Shown here piece by piece: positions 27,947 to 36,858 of a DNA stretch of 64,000 nucleotides. The notes beneath the pieces were generated by a model. It was not told the origin of the DNA. It ran no database searches and saw only the letters and a program-made list of their open reading frames with translations. This stretch comes from Candidatus Electrothrix scaldis (GTDB taxonomy: Bacteria > Desulfobacterota > Desulfobulbia > Desulfobulbales > Desulfobulbaceae): assembly GCA_033584155.1 (NCBI GenBank), contig CP138355.1, positions 1,627,501 to 1,691,500 of the forward strand, written 5' to 3'. Each line of letters starts with the position of its first letter. Positions within the stretch are counted from its first letter, which is position 1. A program made the translations under genes and the position numbers.

Positions 27947-29320
27947 ATGTTATTACGACATACTCCCAAAGAAATCAGCGAGCGCAAAGCCTTGGCCATT
28001 AATCCGGCTAAGACCTGCCAGCCCATCGGTGCTATGTATGCGGCTCTGGGCATCCACGGATGTCTGCCGCACAGCCACGGATCTCAGGGCTGTTGCGCTT
28101 ACCATCGTTCAACTCTGACCCGGCATTATAAAGAGCCCATTTCTGCCGGTACCAGCTCCTTTACTGAGGGTGCATCTGTATTCGGTGGTCAGGCGAACCT
28201 GATGCAGGCTTTTAATAATATTTTTACAGTCTACAATCCGGAAATCATAGCGGTACATACCACCTGTCTGTCAGAGACCATTGGTGATGACCTTCCCCAG
28301 ATTCGTAAAAAAGGAATCAAAGAGGGTAAGATTCCTGAGGGTAAAGAAGTTATCTACGCTTCTACCCCCAGCTATGTAGGCTCTCATGTAACCGGTTTCT
28401 CTAACATGGTAAAAGGAATGACCATGTTGGCTGAGACAACCGGCAAGAAAAACGGCAAGGTAAACCTGATCCCTGGTTGGGTTGAGCCCTGCGATATGGA
28501 AGAGCTGAAGCGGATGAGCAAGCTGATGGGTGTTTCCACCATCATGTTCCCGGATACCTCTGGTGTCCTGAACAGCCCGCTGACCGGCGAGTACAAGATG
28601 TTCCCGGATGGAGGAACCACTATTGCCGAGCTGAAATCTTCCGGCGATTCCGTAGGTACTTTGGCTCTGGGTGAGTGGTGCTCCGGTGATGCAGCTCGTG
28701 AGCTGGACAAGAAGAATAAAGTACCTTGCACCGTACTGGACATGCCTTTTGGCCTCAAAGCAACTGATCGTTTTGTTGATGCTTTGCGGACCATTGCTGG
28801 CGTAAGCGTACCTGAAGAAATCATGAACGAGCGTGGTCAGCTGGTTGATCTGATTTCTGATATGCATCAGTACTTCTATAACAAGAAAGTAGCCTTGGCT
28901 GGTGATCCTGATCAGCTCATCGCTATGACAGAGTTCCTGGTCTCCATTGACATGTGTCCTGTACACATCGTTACCGGTACCCCGGGTAAGAAGTTTGAGA
29001 AACGTATCAAGGAGATCACCAAAGATATGCCTTTCGAAGTGAATGTAAAGGCAAAAGGCGATTTTTTCCTCCTCCACCAGTGGATGAAGAATGAGCCGGT
29101 TGATCTGCTGATCAGCAACACCTATGGCAAGTACATTGCCCGTGACGAAGATGTACCTTTTGTCCGCTGGGGCTTCCCCATCCTGGATCGTCAGGGACAT
29201 CAGTACTTCCCCACTGTTGGTTACAAAGGTGGCCTCCGTCTCCTGGAGAAGATCCTCACTGCTGTGCTTGATCGCAAAGATCGTGACGATTCTGAAAGCA
29301 AATTCGAGTTGGTGCTGTAA
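27947..29320 (+). CDS. nifK: Nitrogenase MoFe protein beta chain NifK
   Basis: The beta subunit completes the alpha2-beta2 MoFe protein and shares the P-cluster. Ligand cysteines are Cys24 (AKTCQPIGAM), Cys49 (GSQGCCAYHR) and Cys107 (HTTCLSETIGDD). At 457 residues it lacks the N-terminal extension of the Azotobacter type, as usual for anaerobe-type NifK. It is the last gene of the operon, followed by a strong terminator. A relic of a second nifK-like 3' end lies at 36535-36642. Confidence 0.97.
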   Translation: MLLRHTPKEISERKALAINPAKTCQPIGAMYAALGIHGCLPHSHGSQGCCAYHRSTLTRHYKEPISAGTSSFTEGASVFGGQANLMQAFNNIFTVYNPEIIAVHTTCLSETIGDDLPQIRKKGIKEGKIPEGKEVIYASTPSYVGSHVTGFSNMVKGMTMLAETTGKKNGKVNLIPGWVEPCDMEELKRMSKLMGVSTIMFPDTSGVLNSPLTGEYKMFPDGGTTIAELKSSGDSVGTLALGEWCSGDAARELDKKNKVPCTVLDMPFGLKATDRFVDALRTIAGVSVPEEIMNERGQLVDLISDMHQYFYNKKVALAGDPDQLIAMTEFLVSIDMCPVHIVTGTPGKKFEKRIKEITKDMPFEVNVKAKGDFFLLHQWMKNEPVDLLISNTYGKYIARDEDVPFVRWGFPILDRQGHQYFPTVGYKGGLRLLEKILTAVLDRKDRDDSESKFELVL

Positions 29321-29351
29321 GAACAGGAAGAAAAGTCAGAGGAAGAACAGA

Positions 29352-29385
29352 ATGGCGGAGCTGCAAGGCTCTGCCATTTTTGTTT
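29352..29385 (+). terminator. Intrinsic terminator of the nif operon
   Basis: ATGGCGGAGC pairs with GCTCTGCCAT around a short loop, followed by TTTTTGTTT, about 30 bases after nifK. Confidence 0.9.
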
Positions 29386-29421
29386 GAGCTCTACCTGTCT
29401 GCAAAGGAAACCAAAGAATAC

Positions 29422-30603
29422 TTATTCCGTTTGGAGTAGCAACAGTTCATGCACCCGTTGCTGGATAAAGTTTTCAATAATGCTCAAGCGATGAGCAGGT
29501 AGGTTATAGCGGGGATGCCTTCTGAAACGGAAATTGATCAGCCTGCGCAGTTTCTTCTTCTGTGCGGCGGTGATCACCTGTTGTGCAAAGACCACAAAGT
29601 CCTGTGAGGTTGCCATTAAGCGGGTGCCGATATAATTTTTCATATCCTGAAGGTCATCGTCCATTGCGTAGTTAAACAGCGACAGACCGTTATCAAAGAT
29701 CGGGGCTGTATCGACAATTGAGTTGCTGTCGTTGTCGATGAGTAGGCCGAAATTACCGAAATGCCGGTCCTCGTTGCATATGACCGCATCAAAAATGAGC
29801 ATGTCGATGAGCGAATCATAATATCTCTCGCCGAGTTGCTTGTAATACTGCATCACAACCGGCCAGCCGCCCTCCGGCACAAGTCTTCCAGCCGGAATAT
29901 ACGCCCTGTTAAGGCTGGTAAAGAGTTCACAGGTTGAACAGAGCTGCCCTTTCCATTGGCGAAGATTATATTCGACAGCATTCAACCCCATAGTCTGGGC
30001 GATTTGCCAGGCGTAAAATTCGGAATACGGTTCATTGCCTGCATTGGCCGCGCCAGTGGAACCCGCCTTATACAGGACAATCTTCCCCCCTGTCCTGCGC
30101 CAGCATTTCGCCAGCATTCCCCCTGTGGTCAACTCCGGGGTTGAAGCAAAATCACTCCGTATGTACTCGCCGTAGCCGGTGTAGGCGATCAGCGAGAGGA
30201 TACGGCTGAACCTGTTTTCATAGAGATTATAGCGGGCAAAGGTTCCGTTAAAAGATTCCTCCGCAACCCAGTAGCAGTCATTCAGAGACAGACCCCGGCA
30301 GATATCGATAATCCCTTTGGTATCGTTGACGTTCAAACCGAGCTTTGCCAGAAAACTCTGAACAAAGGCCCTGTTGCGCGGGATAATCCGACGTTTGAGC
30401 CATTTCAGCAGACCGGTGTCGGTTGGGTCAAGGTCAAGGGGGAATAAGTGCTGCGTGTTGCTGTTGCATTCAAGGATTTGCGCAGACAGGCCAGCAATGG
30501 GGTCGGAGTGCAGATTGAATCTGAGTAATGCTTGGTCGCGATGTTTGAGGAGATAGGTCATGGGGGAGTTCTCTGGTGATATTGCTGACAGCCGTTCATG
30601 CAT
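29422..30603 (-). CDS. HipA-like kinase-fold protein
   Basis: HipA-type proteins are Ser/Thr kinases of the PI3K-like fold, often toxins that phosphorylate translation factors. The 393-residue protein has the C-terminal catalytic signature ICNEDRHFGNFGLLID (about residue 280) and the Mg-binding APIFDNG. GKIVLYKAG (about 175) is the candidate ATP-binding lysine region. The N-terminal HipA half is unlike E. coli HipA, and no HipB-like antitoxin is adjacent, so this is the stand-alone, CtkA-like form. The start at 30603 has GAGAGGG directly upstream; ATG at 30561 is an alternative. Confidence 0.75.
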   Translation of the reverse strand: MHERLSAISPENSPMTYLLKHRDQALLRFNLHSDPIAGLSAQILECNSNTQHLFPLDLDPTDTGLLKWLKRRIIPRNRAFVQSFLAKLGLNVNDTKGIIDICRGLSLNDCYWVAEESFNGTFARYNLYENRFSRILSLIAYTGYGEYIRSDFASTPELTTGGMLAKCWRRTGGKIVLYKAGSTGAANAGNEPYSEFYAWQIAQTMGLNAVEYNLRQWKGQLCSTCELFTSLNRAYIPAGRLVPEGGWPVVMQYYKQLGERYYDSLIDMLIFDAVICNEDRHFGNFGLLIDNDSNSIVDTAPIFDNGLSLFNYAMDDDLQDMKNYIGTRLMATSQDFVVFAQQVITAAQKKKLRRLINFRFRRHPRYNLPAHRLSIIENFIQQRVHELLLLQTE

Positions 30604-30725
30604 CCCTCTCGGCTCATTTGTAGAAGCTCTTTGATGAGTAAAATAACATCTTGATATTCCTTTACTTTTATTGCCCTTCCCTAATTCCTGACAGTCAGAA
30701 AAAAAGCAATCTTTGCAACGAGAAC

Positions 30726-31253
30726 TTATTCTTCTATAAAGCTGTTATCATAGATAAAGCTTAACTCATCTTTAAATCCCCAGCCATCACATGCCTCACT
30801 TACAATCTTTTCACATTTTTTTTGAAATGGAGATAGACTGCCGTGTTTTTCCGCTAACCCGATAGCATCGTTAAACATATTACACATACTGCTATAGAAT
30901 GGCGCATCAATATCACCATACTGAGCAGTGTAATTAACTCCTTGTTCAACATAATGAAGCATAATATCTACGATGAGATGAGGCTTGTCTGAGATTTTTT
31001 TGAAATCACTTATCGCCTTCTTGGCAACTGACAATCGTGCTTTTCCATAGCCTCTTTTCGGAAAAAATTCATGAGTGATGATGTCTTTATATTTCTCCAA
31101 GACATACTCTTCGCCCTCGGCACTGAAAGCAACAGTGTAATACTCTTTCACTTGAGGGATCTTCTTGAACAAATTGATAATTTCATCGGTCAATTCTTTT
31201 TCAGATTTCCCGGACAGTTCTTTTCTCAGCTGTGATATTGTGATGTTTTTCAT
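30726..31253 (-). CDS. DUF6155-family hypothetical protein
   Basis: A 175-residue protein beginning MKNITISQLRKELSGKSEKEL, a pattern I associate with the DUF6155 family (function unknown). It is helical with no membrane segment. The start lies 31 bp downstream of a truncated copy of the Rpn-family 5' end (31284-31350), in the same orientation. It may have been brought in with, or transcribed from, that mobile sequence. Confidence 0.6.
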   Translation of the reverse strand: MKNITISQLRKELSGKSEKELTDEIINLFKKIPQVKEYYTVAFSAEGEEYVLEKYKDIITHEFFPKRGYGKARLSVAKKAISDFKKISDKPHLIVDIMLHYVEQGVNYTAQYGDIDAPFYSSMCNMFNDAIGLAEKHGSLSPFQKKCEKIVSEACDGWGFKDELSFIYDNSFIEE

Positions 31254-31283
31254 GGGGTTGTATTGGATGATTTTTGAGATTAC

Positions 31284-31350
31284 AGCGGACTCCGGGGCTT
31301 TCCATCAGGTATTTGAAGACCACGTCGTAGATGGGGTTGGCTCTGCGCAT
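31284..31350 (-). pseudogene. Truncated 5' end of an Rpn-family gene (copy 1)
   Basis: From an ATG at 31350 the minus strand encodes MRRANPIYDVVFKYLME, nearly identical to the first 17 residues of the intact gene starting at 32250, then diverges. No downstream Rpn sequence remains. Confidence 0.75.
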
Positions 31351-31386
31351 CAATTCAACCTCCTTTCTGAAGTGCTGGAAGAAGAG

Positions 31387-32250
31387 TTATTCAGAGCTTT
31401 TCAGCCTTTTTTTCAGTTCCGCAATTATTCTTTCTTGTTCATCCAACTTTCTGTCCTTCTCATCCAGCTGTTTGTCCTTTTCCTCTAACTTTTTCTTATG
31501 CTTTTCTATTGACCTCTCCATATTCTCCAGCTCCTCCAGAATATCGTCCTCCGCGTCCATCGTGTCCATAACCTGTTTCTCCGCCGCAGCCCTGATCAGC
31601 CGTCTGACCAGTCTTCGGTATTCTTCGGGATAGTCTTCCTCGTTGATCTCCAGGATATGATCGCTCACCTTTCTGTGCTGATCAAAGATACTGAGCAACT
31701 GCTCCAAGCGGCTTCGGTAGGGCTGTTGTAGGCTCGGTATCTGAACAACAAAGCTGTCGTGGGTCAGGCTTTCGATGAACTTCTCCCGACAGGCAAGCTG
31801 CTCCCCGGTGATGCCGTCGTAGTACGCTCTCTGCACCTTGATCACGGCCCTGTCCGTGCCGCGCAGACGATGGCCGAGGAAATAGATGCTGATGATGGGC
31901 AGGGCCTTTCTGTTGCCGTCGTCATCATGATAGACGTTCTCCCGGTTTCTGTACTGTTCGCCCAGATAGCGGCGGAAGCGCATGATGTCGGTGGAAAACT
32001 TGGCCTTCTGGATTTCAATGATGACCTTGCGGTATCCGTCCTCTTTCAGGCGGATTTTGGCGGCAAAGTCGAGGCGGTACACGGTGATGCAGCGGTTCCG
32101 TCCGGAGAACTCAGCGGTGCTCTCCTGCGGATGGAAGTTAAGCTCGACGATCTCCTCGCCGATGATCTCGGACAGCAGCAGCACGGCGGATTCGCGGTCT
32201 TCCATCAGGTACTTGAAGACCACATCGTAGATAGGGTTGGCTATGCGCAT
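31387..32250 (-). CDS. Rpn-family PD-(D/E)XK nuclease / putative transposase
   Basis: Rpn proteins are recombination-promoting DNA endonucleases of the transposase_31/PD-(D/E)XK group. The 287-residue product starts MRIANPIYDVVFKYLMEDRES and has the nuclease core RLDFAAKIR ... KVIIEIQKAK (about residues 58-85), where D and E-x-Q fit the catalytic pattern. The last 50 residues form a coiled coil of repeated KxxEEKDKQLDEKD heptads. It overlaps the ParE toxin gene by 10 bp, so it is co-transcribed behind the toxin-antitoxin pair. Its first 67 bp are duplicated on both sides. Confidence 0.75.
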   Translation of the reverse strand: MRIANPIYDVVFKYLMEDRESAVLLLSEIIGEEIVELNFHPQESTAEFSGRNRCITVYRLDFAAKIRLKEDGYRKVIIEIQKAKFSTDIMRFRRYLGEQYRNRENVYHDDDGNRKALPIISIYFLGHRLRGTDRAVIKVQRAYYDGITGEQLACREKFIESLTHDSFVVQIPSLQQPYRSRLEQLLSIFDQHRKVSDHILEINEEDYPEEYRRLVRRLIRAAAEKQVMDTMDAEDDILEELENMERSIEKHKKKLEEKDKQLDEKDRKLDEQERIIAELKKRLKSSE

Positions 32251-32537
32251 CGATCAATCCAATAATAGGGACGTTGCTTTTGATGCATCACCGCAATAAT
32301 GACAATTTCATCCGGGTCGTTGCGGTACAGCAGACTGTATGGGAATTGCGGCAGCAGGTATCTTTGTATGCCTGATCCGACGTGAGGCCAAGTTTCCGGA
32401 TTCTCTCGAATCTGCTCTATTCCCAGTTCAACGGCGGCGAGAAAACGTTCTCCGAGTCGGGCTGCACACGCTTCATAGTATAATGCGGCTTCAGTCATCT
32501 CGACTTCCGCAGGCAGCAGAAAACGAAGTTCTTTCAT
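32241..32537 (-). CDS. RelE/ParE-family toxin
   Basis: A 98-residue protein with the ParE fold: A-x-x-Y-Y at about 23, LGERFLAAVE helix, PETWPHVGSGIQRYLLPQFPYSLLYR, typical of ParE toxins (DNA gyrase inhibitors) rather than mRNA-cleaving RelE. The antitoxin gene precedes it with a 4-bp overlap. It overlaps the downstream Rpn gene by 10 bp. Confidence 0.85.
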   Translation of the reverse strand: MKELRFLLPAEVEMTEAALYYEACAARLGERFLAAVELGIEQIRENPETWPHVGSGIQRYLLPQFPYSLLYRNDPDEIVIIAVMHQKQRPYYWIDRCA

Positions 32538-32773
32538 CTGATTTCACGCAGTTTTGCGCGGGCGTCCCGAAAAACTTCTTCCGCTGATCGACTTGGAATA
32601 TTGCCCTCCTTATATTTCCGATAACGTCTCCCGGCTTCTTTCACCCAGAGGCTTTCGCATTCCGATTCATTGAGTTCATCCAAGCTGCTGATCAGGCGGG
32701 AAAGCAGGACAGATCGTTCCTGCAGCGGCAATTGACGGGCCAGTTGTTCGCATTGTTCCAGATCGGTATTCAT
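32534..32773 (-). CDS. Addiction-module antitoxin (CHP02574 type)
   Basis: A 79-residue protein matching the short addiction-module component family: LPLQERSVLLSRLISSLDE, then a WVKEAGRRYRKYKEG and a C-terminal AEEVFRDARAKLR helix. Such proteins pair with ParE-type toxins. The 4-bp overlap with the toxin gene fits a coupled operon. Confidence 0.85.
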   Translation of the reverse strand: MNTDLEQCEQLARQLPLQERSVLLSRLISSLDELNESECESLWVKEAGRRYRKYKEGNIPSRSAEEVFRDARAKLREIR

Positions 32774-32856
32774 TATGAACGGTTCCTTGAAGTATTAAAT
32801 TGATACAGGCAATGATTCTTCATTCGTAACGATTTATTATAGCACAGAAACTGTAA

Positions 32857-32876
32857 GGGCGAAAAATTTTTCGCCC
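32857..32876. repeat. Perfect 20-bp palindrome
   Basis: GGGCGAAAAA / TTTTTCGCCC is a perfect inverted repeat with no loop, just after the third Rpn 5' fragment. The stem could form a terminator on either strand. Confidence 0.6.
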
Positions 32877-32880
32877 CTGC

Positions 32881-32947
32881 AGCGGACTCTGGGTCTTTCT
32901 ATCAGATCGTTGAAGACCACGTCGCAGATCGGGTTGGCTATGCGCAT
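32881..32947 (-). pseudogene. Truncated 5' end of an Rpn-family gene (copy 3)
   Basis: From an ATG at 32947 the minus strand encodes MRIANPICDVVFNDLIE, similar to the start of the intact gene at 32250. The remainder of the gene is missing. Confidence 0.75.
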
Positions 32948-32967
32948 GGTTTTTTCTCAGAAGGATA

Positions 32968-35430
32968 TTACCGGTAGTTCTCATCATCAGCAGTGCAAGC
33001 ACCACCATTATCGCCATGATCCGAGATATCATATCCACCGTCATTTGATATAAGCTGACACATAGCGCAATCATATCCGTTAAGAGGAACATCGACAACA
33101 TTATATTCTTGAAGTGAAATTTCTCTGGTAATAGTTTGGCTATAGGAGGAACCAGAACAAGTGTTCCCATAATGGTCTTGAAAAAAAACACAGTTTAAAG
33201 TAACCGAAAACTCATTAACAGGATTAGTGTAATTATCCGTGTAAATCTCAAATCTTGCCTCATTATTCGTTGGGCTGTAACAGCCTTGGTTCGTATAGGT
33301 ATTACGAAATGATCTCATATATAAATTATTGTTAACCTCAATGGTTGTTTCTTCAAATTGCCTTCCAATTTCCCCCAAAACGCCATGCCCTGACGCGAAA
33401 ACAGTGTACTCATCGCCTTTATTTTCTCCAAAAGTTAAGGTTGCGTCACAAGAGATCCAAATCCCAGTTTTGCTGCATCCATCCGAGGTTATAACAGCAT
33501 CATCAGGAAATACTTCCCACCGAATTGAATCCCAAGAAAAACTATTGTTTTTTCCATCGTCAATTCCTACTGATAACCTCATTTCATCATCATTTATTGA
33601 ACCGCTCGTGGTAATTCCGCTTAGACGAGGAATTGAAAAAAACTTCAGATATCCAATCGGGTAGATGCATCCTTCGTCCGAACCCAGCAAACATGTCTCG
33701 GGCAATACATCCCAAGATTTTCCAAGGATACGAAGATTGACGGCCAAATTGCTTTCAAGCCCTAATTGGGCATCAAAATAGATCAACTGCATTGTTCGCT
33801 CCGGATGAGCCGCCAAAAAATCAATATTATCAGTAATTAGAGTTGACCCTATATCAGATTTGATAAATGGTTCGACGGTGAGTGTTGCACTGGCAACCTT
33901 GTAAAAACGCACCTCAACTGACGGAATAAGCCGAATTGTCGCATGGGCATATCCAAATATCTCCAAAGAAGGCTGTAACGATGCACTTTCATCTGAAATG
34001 ATATAAGGTGTCCATTTCTCTCCATCATAGCTGGTACCTATTTCGATACTTTTAGATACATCAGCAGAGGCTTGAGCATTAATTTCAGAACTTGCCTGTG
34101 TCGTAGCTTCTACGTTCATTTTCAGTGTTATTTCTTGATAAACCGGTATACCAGACGGACCTAATAAATAAATGGATGTCCATTTTTTCTGCCAAAGCTG
34201 CCAGTCTTTCTCCCATTGTCCCGATGCCGAAAAATTATATTTTGCCAGTGCGTTAAAGGACAGAGTACCTTTTGCTGCGACCTTAGCACTTTTCAGTTCT
34301 TTAAAAACAAGACCACCCCATTCCGCCTCGGTGATTACCTTGGGTTCAAATTTAGCAGTAACGCTTGCAGTGAATTGCTGACTGCTGCTTTCAGCATACG
34401 TTATGATACTTGAGCTGCCTTGAGGAACTACACTCAGCTTATCCTCTTGATAGGCAAAATCTGTCTGTTCTGCTGAGAGTAAATTGTTCTTCCAGTCAAT
34501 TCTCCTGTACCTGTCTTCGCTTTGCATTGCGCTGAGATTACCGGAAGCAACATTGTTACTCATGCTCTGTTGCGCAGCCTCTTCCTGCACATCAACAAGT
34601 TTCATGGATGAGTATATTGAGGCGCGATCAAACACATCGCTTAATGATGCGTCACTTGTCACTACAGATACCGAACCATCAGTTAATTTTGTTGCAGAAA
34701 CAACACGACGTAACGTAGTGCCGCCCGCAACATTTTCGGCAATCAGAATGTTATCAGTTCCCGGCGGAGTACCTGTGGAAAAAAGGTACGTAATGTCGTC
34801 ATCAGTTGTATATTTGCCAAGACCGAGATCTTCCGCCTGCACCACAACGGAGGAAGCATCCGGCAAAACTGTATTTTGAAAGGTTTTCGCTTGCAGAGTA
34901 TTAGAACTTTCTTTGCTGCTGTCGCTGTATTCGGCTACAATAACAGCATAATACAGTTTACCAGCTTCCAGTCCTGAAATTTCAGCCTGCGTACTGTCTG
35001 TTACCGTCTTTTTAAGGGTAGCCGGACCGGGAGTAAATTCCTCTTGCTCGCTTAAATGAATATCATAGCGTATGCTACCTTCATGACTCGCGGGCAGCCA
35101 AGCCAATTCCAGCGAATTTGTACCGGTAGCCACCATTAAAGACAATTGAATATTACCTCTACCGGCAGCCTGCTTTAAGGCAAGCTCCGCATCACCCGAC
35201 CCAACCTTCCCGCTCCCATCTACATCCAAATCCGTACAACTCTCCTCATGCCCTGTCAGCATCCGCATAACCCTGACAGCTTTTTCCATGTCAGCACTGC
35301 TGGATGCAAGACATTCATTAGCGGAACTTCCCACTGAGGCAATCAGAAAGAGTATAATCCCGACCCCGAAAAATACTGTGCGTATCCGGCTGCTCATTGT
35401 ATCCTTTATCCCTTGTTGTGCTGATGACAT
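32968..35430 (-). CDS. Large secreted protein with dockerin-like repeat and fibronectin type III domain
   Basis: The 820-residue protein has a signal peptide (about 1-42). Residues 45-95 contain a dockerin-like helix and Ca-binding loop (DLDVDGSGKVGSGDAELALK). A fibronectin type III domain follows (about 105-190, with YYAVIVAEYSDSSKESSNT). The rest is beta-rich and unassigned, with paired cysteines near the C-terminus (CYSP, CVFF, CSGS, CAMC). The start at 35430 has AGGAGAG upstream; ATG at 35397 is the alternative. The adjacent upstream gene encodes a cohesin-like protein, which makes a non-covalent pairing possible. It is probably exported to the cell surface. Confidence 0.7.
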   Translation of the reverse strand: MSSAQQGIKDTMSSRIRTVFFGVGIILFLIASVGSSANECLASSSADMEKAVRVMRMLTGHEESCTDLDVDGSGKVGSGDAELALKQAAGRGNIQLSLMVATGTNSLELAWLPASHEGSIRYDIHLSEQEEFTPGPATLKKTVTDSTQAEISGLEAGKLYYAVIVAEYSDSSKESSNTLQAKTFQNTVLPDASSVVVQAEDLGLGKYTTDDDITYLFSTGTPPGTDNILIAENVAGGTTLRRVVSATKLTDGSVSVVTSDASLSDVFDRASIYSSMKLVDVQEEAAQQSMSNNVASGNLSAMQSEDRYRRIDWKNNLLSAEQTDFAYQEDKLSVVPQGSSSIITYAESSSQQFTASVTAKFEPKVITEAEWGGLVFKELKSAKVAAKGTLSFNALAKYNFSASGQWEKDWQLWQKKWTSIYLLGPSGIPVYQEITLKMNVEATTQASSEINAQASADVSKSIEIGTSYDGEKWTPYIISDESASLQPSLEIFGYAHATIRLIPSVEVRFYKVASATLTVEPFIKSDIGSTLITDNIDFLAAHPERTMQLIYFDAQLGLESNLAVNLRILGKSWDVLPETCLLGSDEGCIYPIGYLKFFSIPRLSGITTSGSINDDEMRLSVGIDDGKNNSFSWDSIRWEVFPDDAVITSDGCSKTGIWISCDATLTFGENKGDEYTVFASGHGVLGEIGRQFEETTIEVNNNLYMRSFRNTYTNQGCYSPTNNEARFEIYTDNYTNPVNEFSVTLNCVFFQDHYGNTCSGSSYSQTITREISLQEYNVVDVPLNGYDCAMCQLISNDGGYDISDHGDNGGACTADDENYR

Positions 35431-35458
35431 ATCTCTCTCCTGCGCGCCTGAAGCGGAA

Positions 35459-36316
35459 TCATTTTCCTAACAGCAACCAAAGTACCGGCGTAATAACGAT
35501 CTTTTTGTATCCGGTGCCGCCGGGTGCGTTTTCCTCTTTCGGATTAAAGGGATTCCCCGCCGGATCGGTTTCTCCGGCAAGCTGATTCAGGTATTCCTGC
35601 AGATCAGTATATCCGTCATGATCATAATCAGTTGAAGCGTCCGCTGTGATCAGATTGCCGAAGACCGCGATCTCCCAGGCATCGTCGATACCGTCCTGAT
35701 CGCTATCCACAACTGCGCTCTGAACAAGAATATTACCAGCAGTCAAAGAAACCGGAATGCTTGTTCCCTCCTCGTTGGTCAGCAAAGGAAGTGACTCGCC
35801 GCCTGCTGAATATCCGCAACTTTCTACATTCATGGATACCGGTACAATAGAAACAGGATAAATGCCGTCCGGCACGTTCTCCGCCACCGTAAAGCTGAGT
35901 TCAAACAGGGTAGTAGCGGTCTGCCCAGCCTTCACCCTTGTCCCGGCAAGCTGTACCCTCCCGTCAAGCAATTTATACACCACAGGACTTGTGTAGGTCA
36001 CGCCGTCCACCTGTATCTCAGCGGGCGGCAGCGGATCAGGAATGGGATTCAATGCCTGCCACTGCTCGGAAAAGGTACCGAAGAACGGGGAATCCACCGA
36101 ACTGAGGAGGAAATAATCGGTGTTATAGCTCAGGGCGAGAACTGCGGCGGCTATTGCCGCAGGCTGATCAACGCTGATCCGTACCGTGATGCTGTCGCCG
36201 GGATGAGCGGTCGTATTTTCAACCTGAAGGAAAACGGCCCTGCTTGTACTCGGCAGAATCAGGCAAAAACAGAAAGCAGCAAGCCCGCAAAGAGCTGTGT
36301 TGGTTCTGGTTGTCAT
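35459..36316 (-). CDS. Secreted cohesin-like protein with calcium-binding repeats
   Basis: About 285 residues: a signal peptide, then a cohesin-like beta-sandwich (PGDSITVRISVDQPAAIAAAV ... FELSFTVAENVPDGIYPV), then thrombospondin type 3-like Ca-binding repeats (DSDQDGIDDAWE and DYDHDGYTDLQEYL), and a hydrophobic C-terminal tail ending LLLGK. The frame is open to 36424, but the ATG at 36316 has a perfect AGGAGG site and is followed by the signal peptide. It is 28 bp upstream of the dockerin-like gene, so both are probably made together. A cohesin-dockerin pair outside a cellulosome context is inference. Confidence 0.72.
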   Translation of the reverse strand: MTTRTNTALCGLAAFCFCLILPSTSRAVFLQVENTTAHPGDSITVRISVDQPAAIAAAVLALSYNTDYFLLSSVDSPFFGTFSEQWQALNPIPDPLPPAEIQVDGVTYTSPVVYKLLDGRVQLAGTRVKAGQTATTLFELSFTVAENVPDGIYPVSIVPVSMNVESCGYSAGGESLPLLTNEEGTSIPVSLTAGNILVQSAVVDSDQDGIDDAWEIAVFGNLITADASTDYDHDGYTDLQEYLNQLAGETDPAGNPFNPKEENAPGGTGYKKIVITPVLWLLLGK

Positions 36317-36534
36317 GAAAAACCTCCTGTTGAGAGAACAAAAGAGGGAAAGGAAAATGATGAGGTGTGCCCTGAATGCGGAAGCGAAAAGAGAGGTCAT
36401 GCCGGGACGCATGGAGGACGCCATTTACTTGAACATCATCAGCCCGATATGTCAAGGTTTAATATGGATGAACTGTTGCGTTGCCGCGTCCCATAATTTT
36501 GTAAAACCGGTGAAGCTGGTCAGGACATATTCAC

Positions 36535-36642
36535 CTGCCGGAGAATATTCTCATTGCTTTGTTTGACCGTAAAGATCGTGACGATCCAGAAACCAAAATC
36601 GAGCTGGTGCGGCAGGGAGTAAGTAGATGTGGTTATGTTTGA
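36535..36642 (+). pseudogene. Relic of a nifK-like C-terminus
   Basis: An open stretch encodes LPENILIALFDRKDRDD then PETKIELVRQGV before a stop. The nifK C-terminus here reads LLEKILTAVLDRKDRDD then SESKFELVL and stop. Seven residues in a row (DRKDRDD) are identical and the DNA identity over the last 45 bases is high. No upstream nif sequence remains. Confidence 0.65.
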
Positions 36643-36858
36643 CAACTTATCCTGAAGAGTTTATATTTTAAAGTATAAATTTCTGATAGTGCCCCTTTGA
36701 AGTGTTGTTTAAGCTGACAGTCAATCATAGTCCAATGAAACTGCTCATTTTTTGATGCGAAAGGCTGTTTTTGTGACTTGCAGTTATTGCTCATCTTTAT
36801 GTATAGCAACACTCAACAGGGCTACCATCAAATTTCTTATGATAAGGGGGAGAGCTCT

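Noticed and set aside
28271-29200. Minus-strand frame of 309 codons inside nifK
   Set aside because: nifK on the plus strand has all P-cluster ligands; the reverse frame has no recognisable features.
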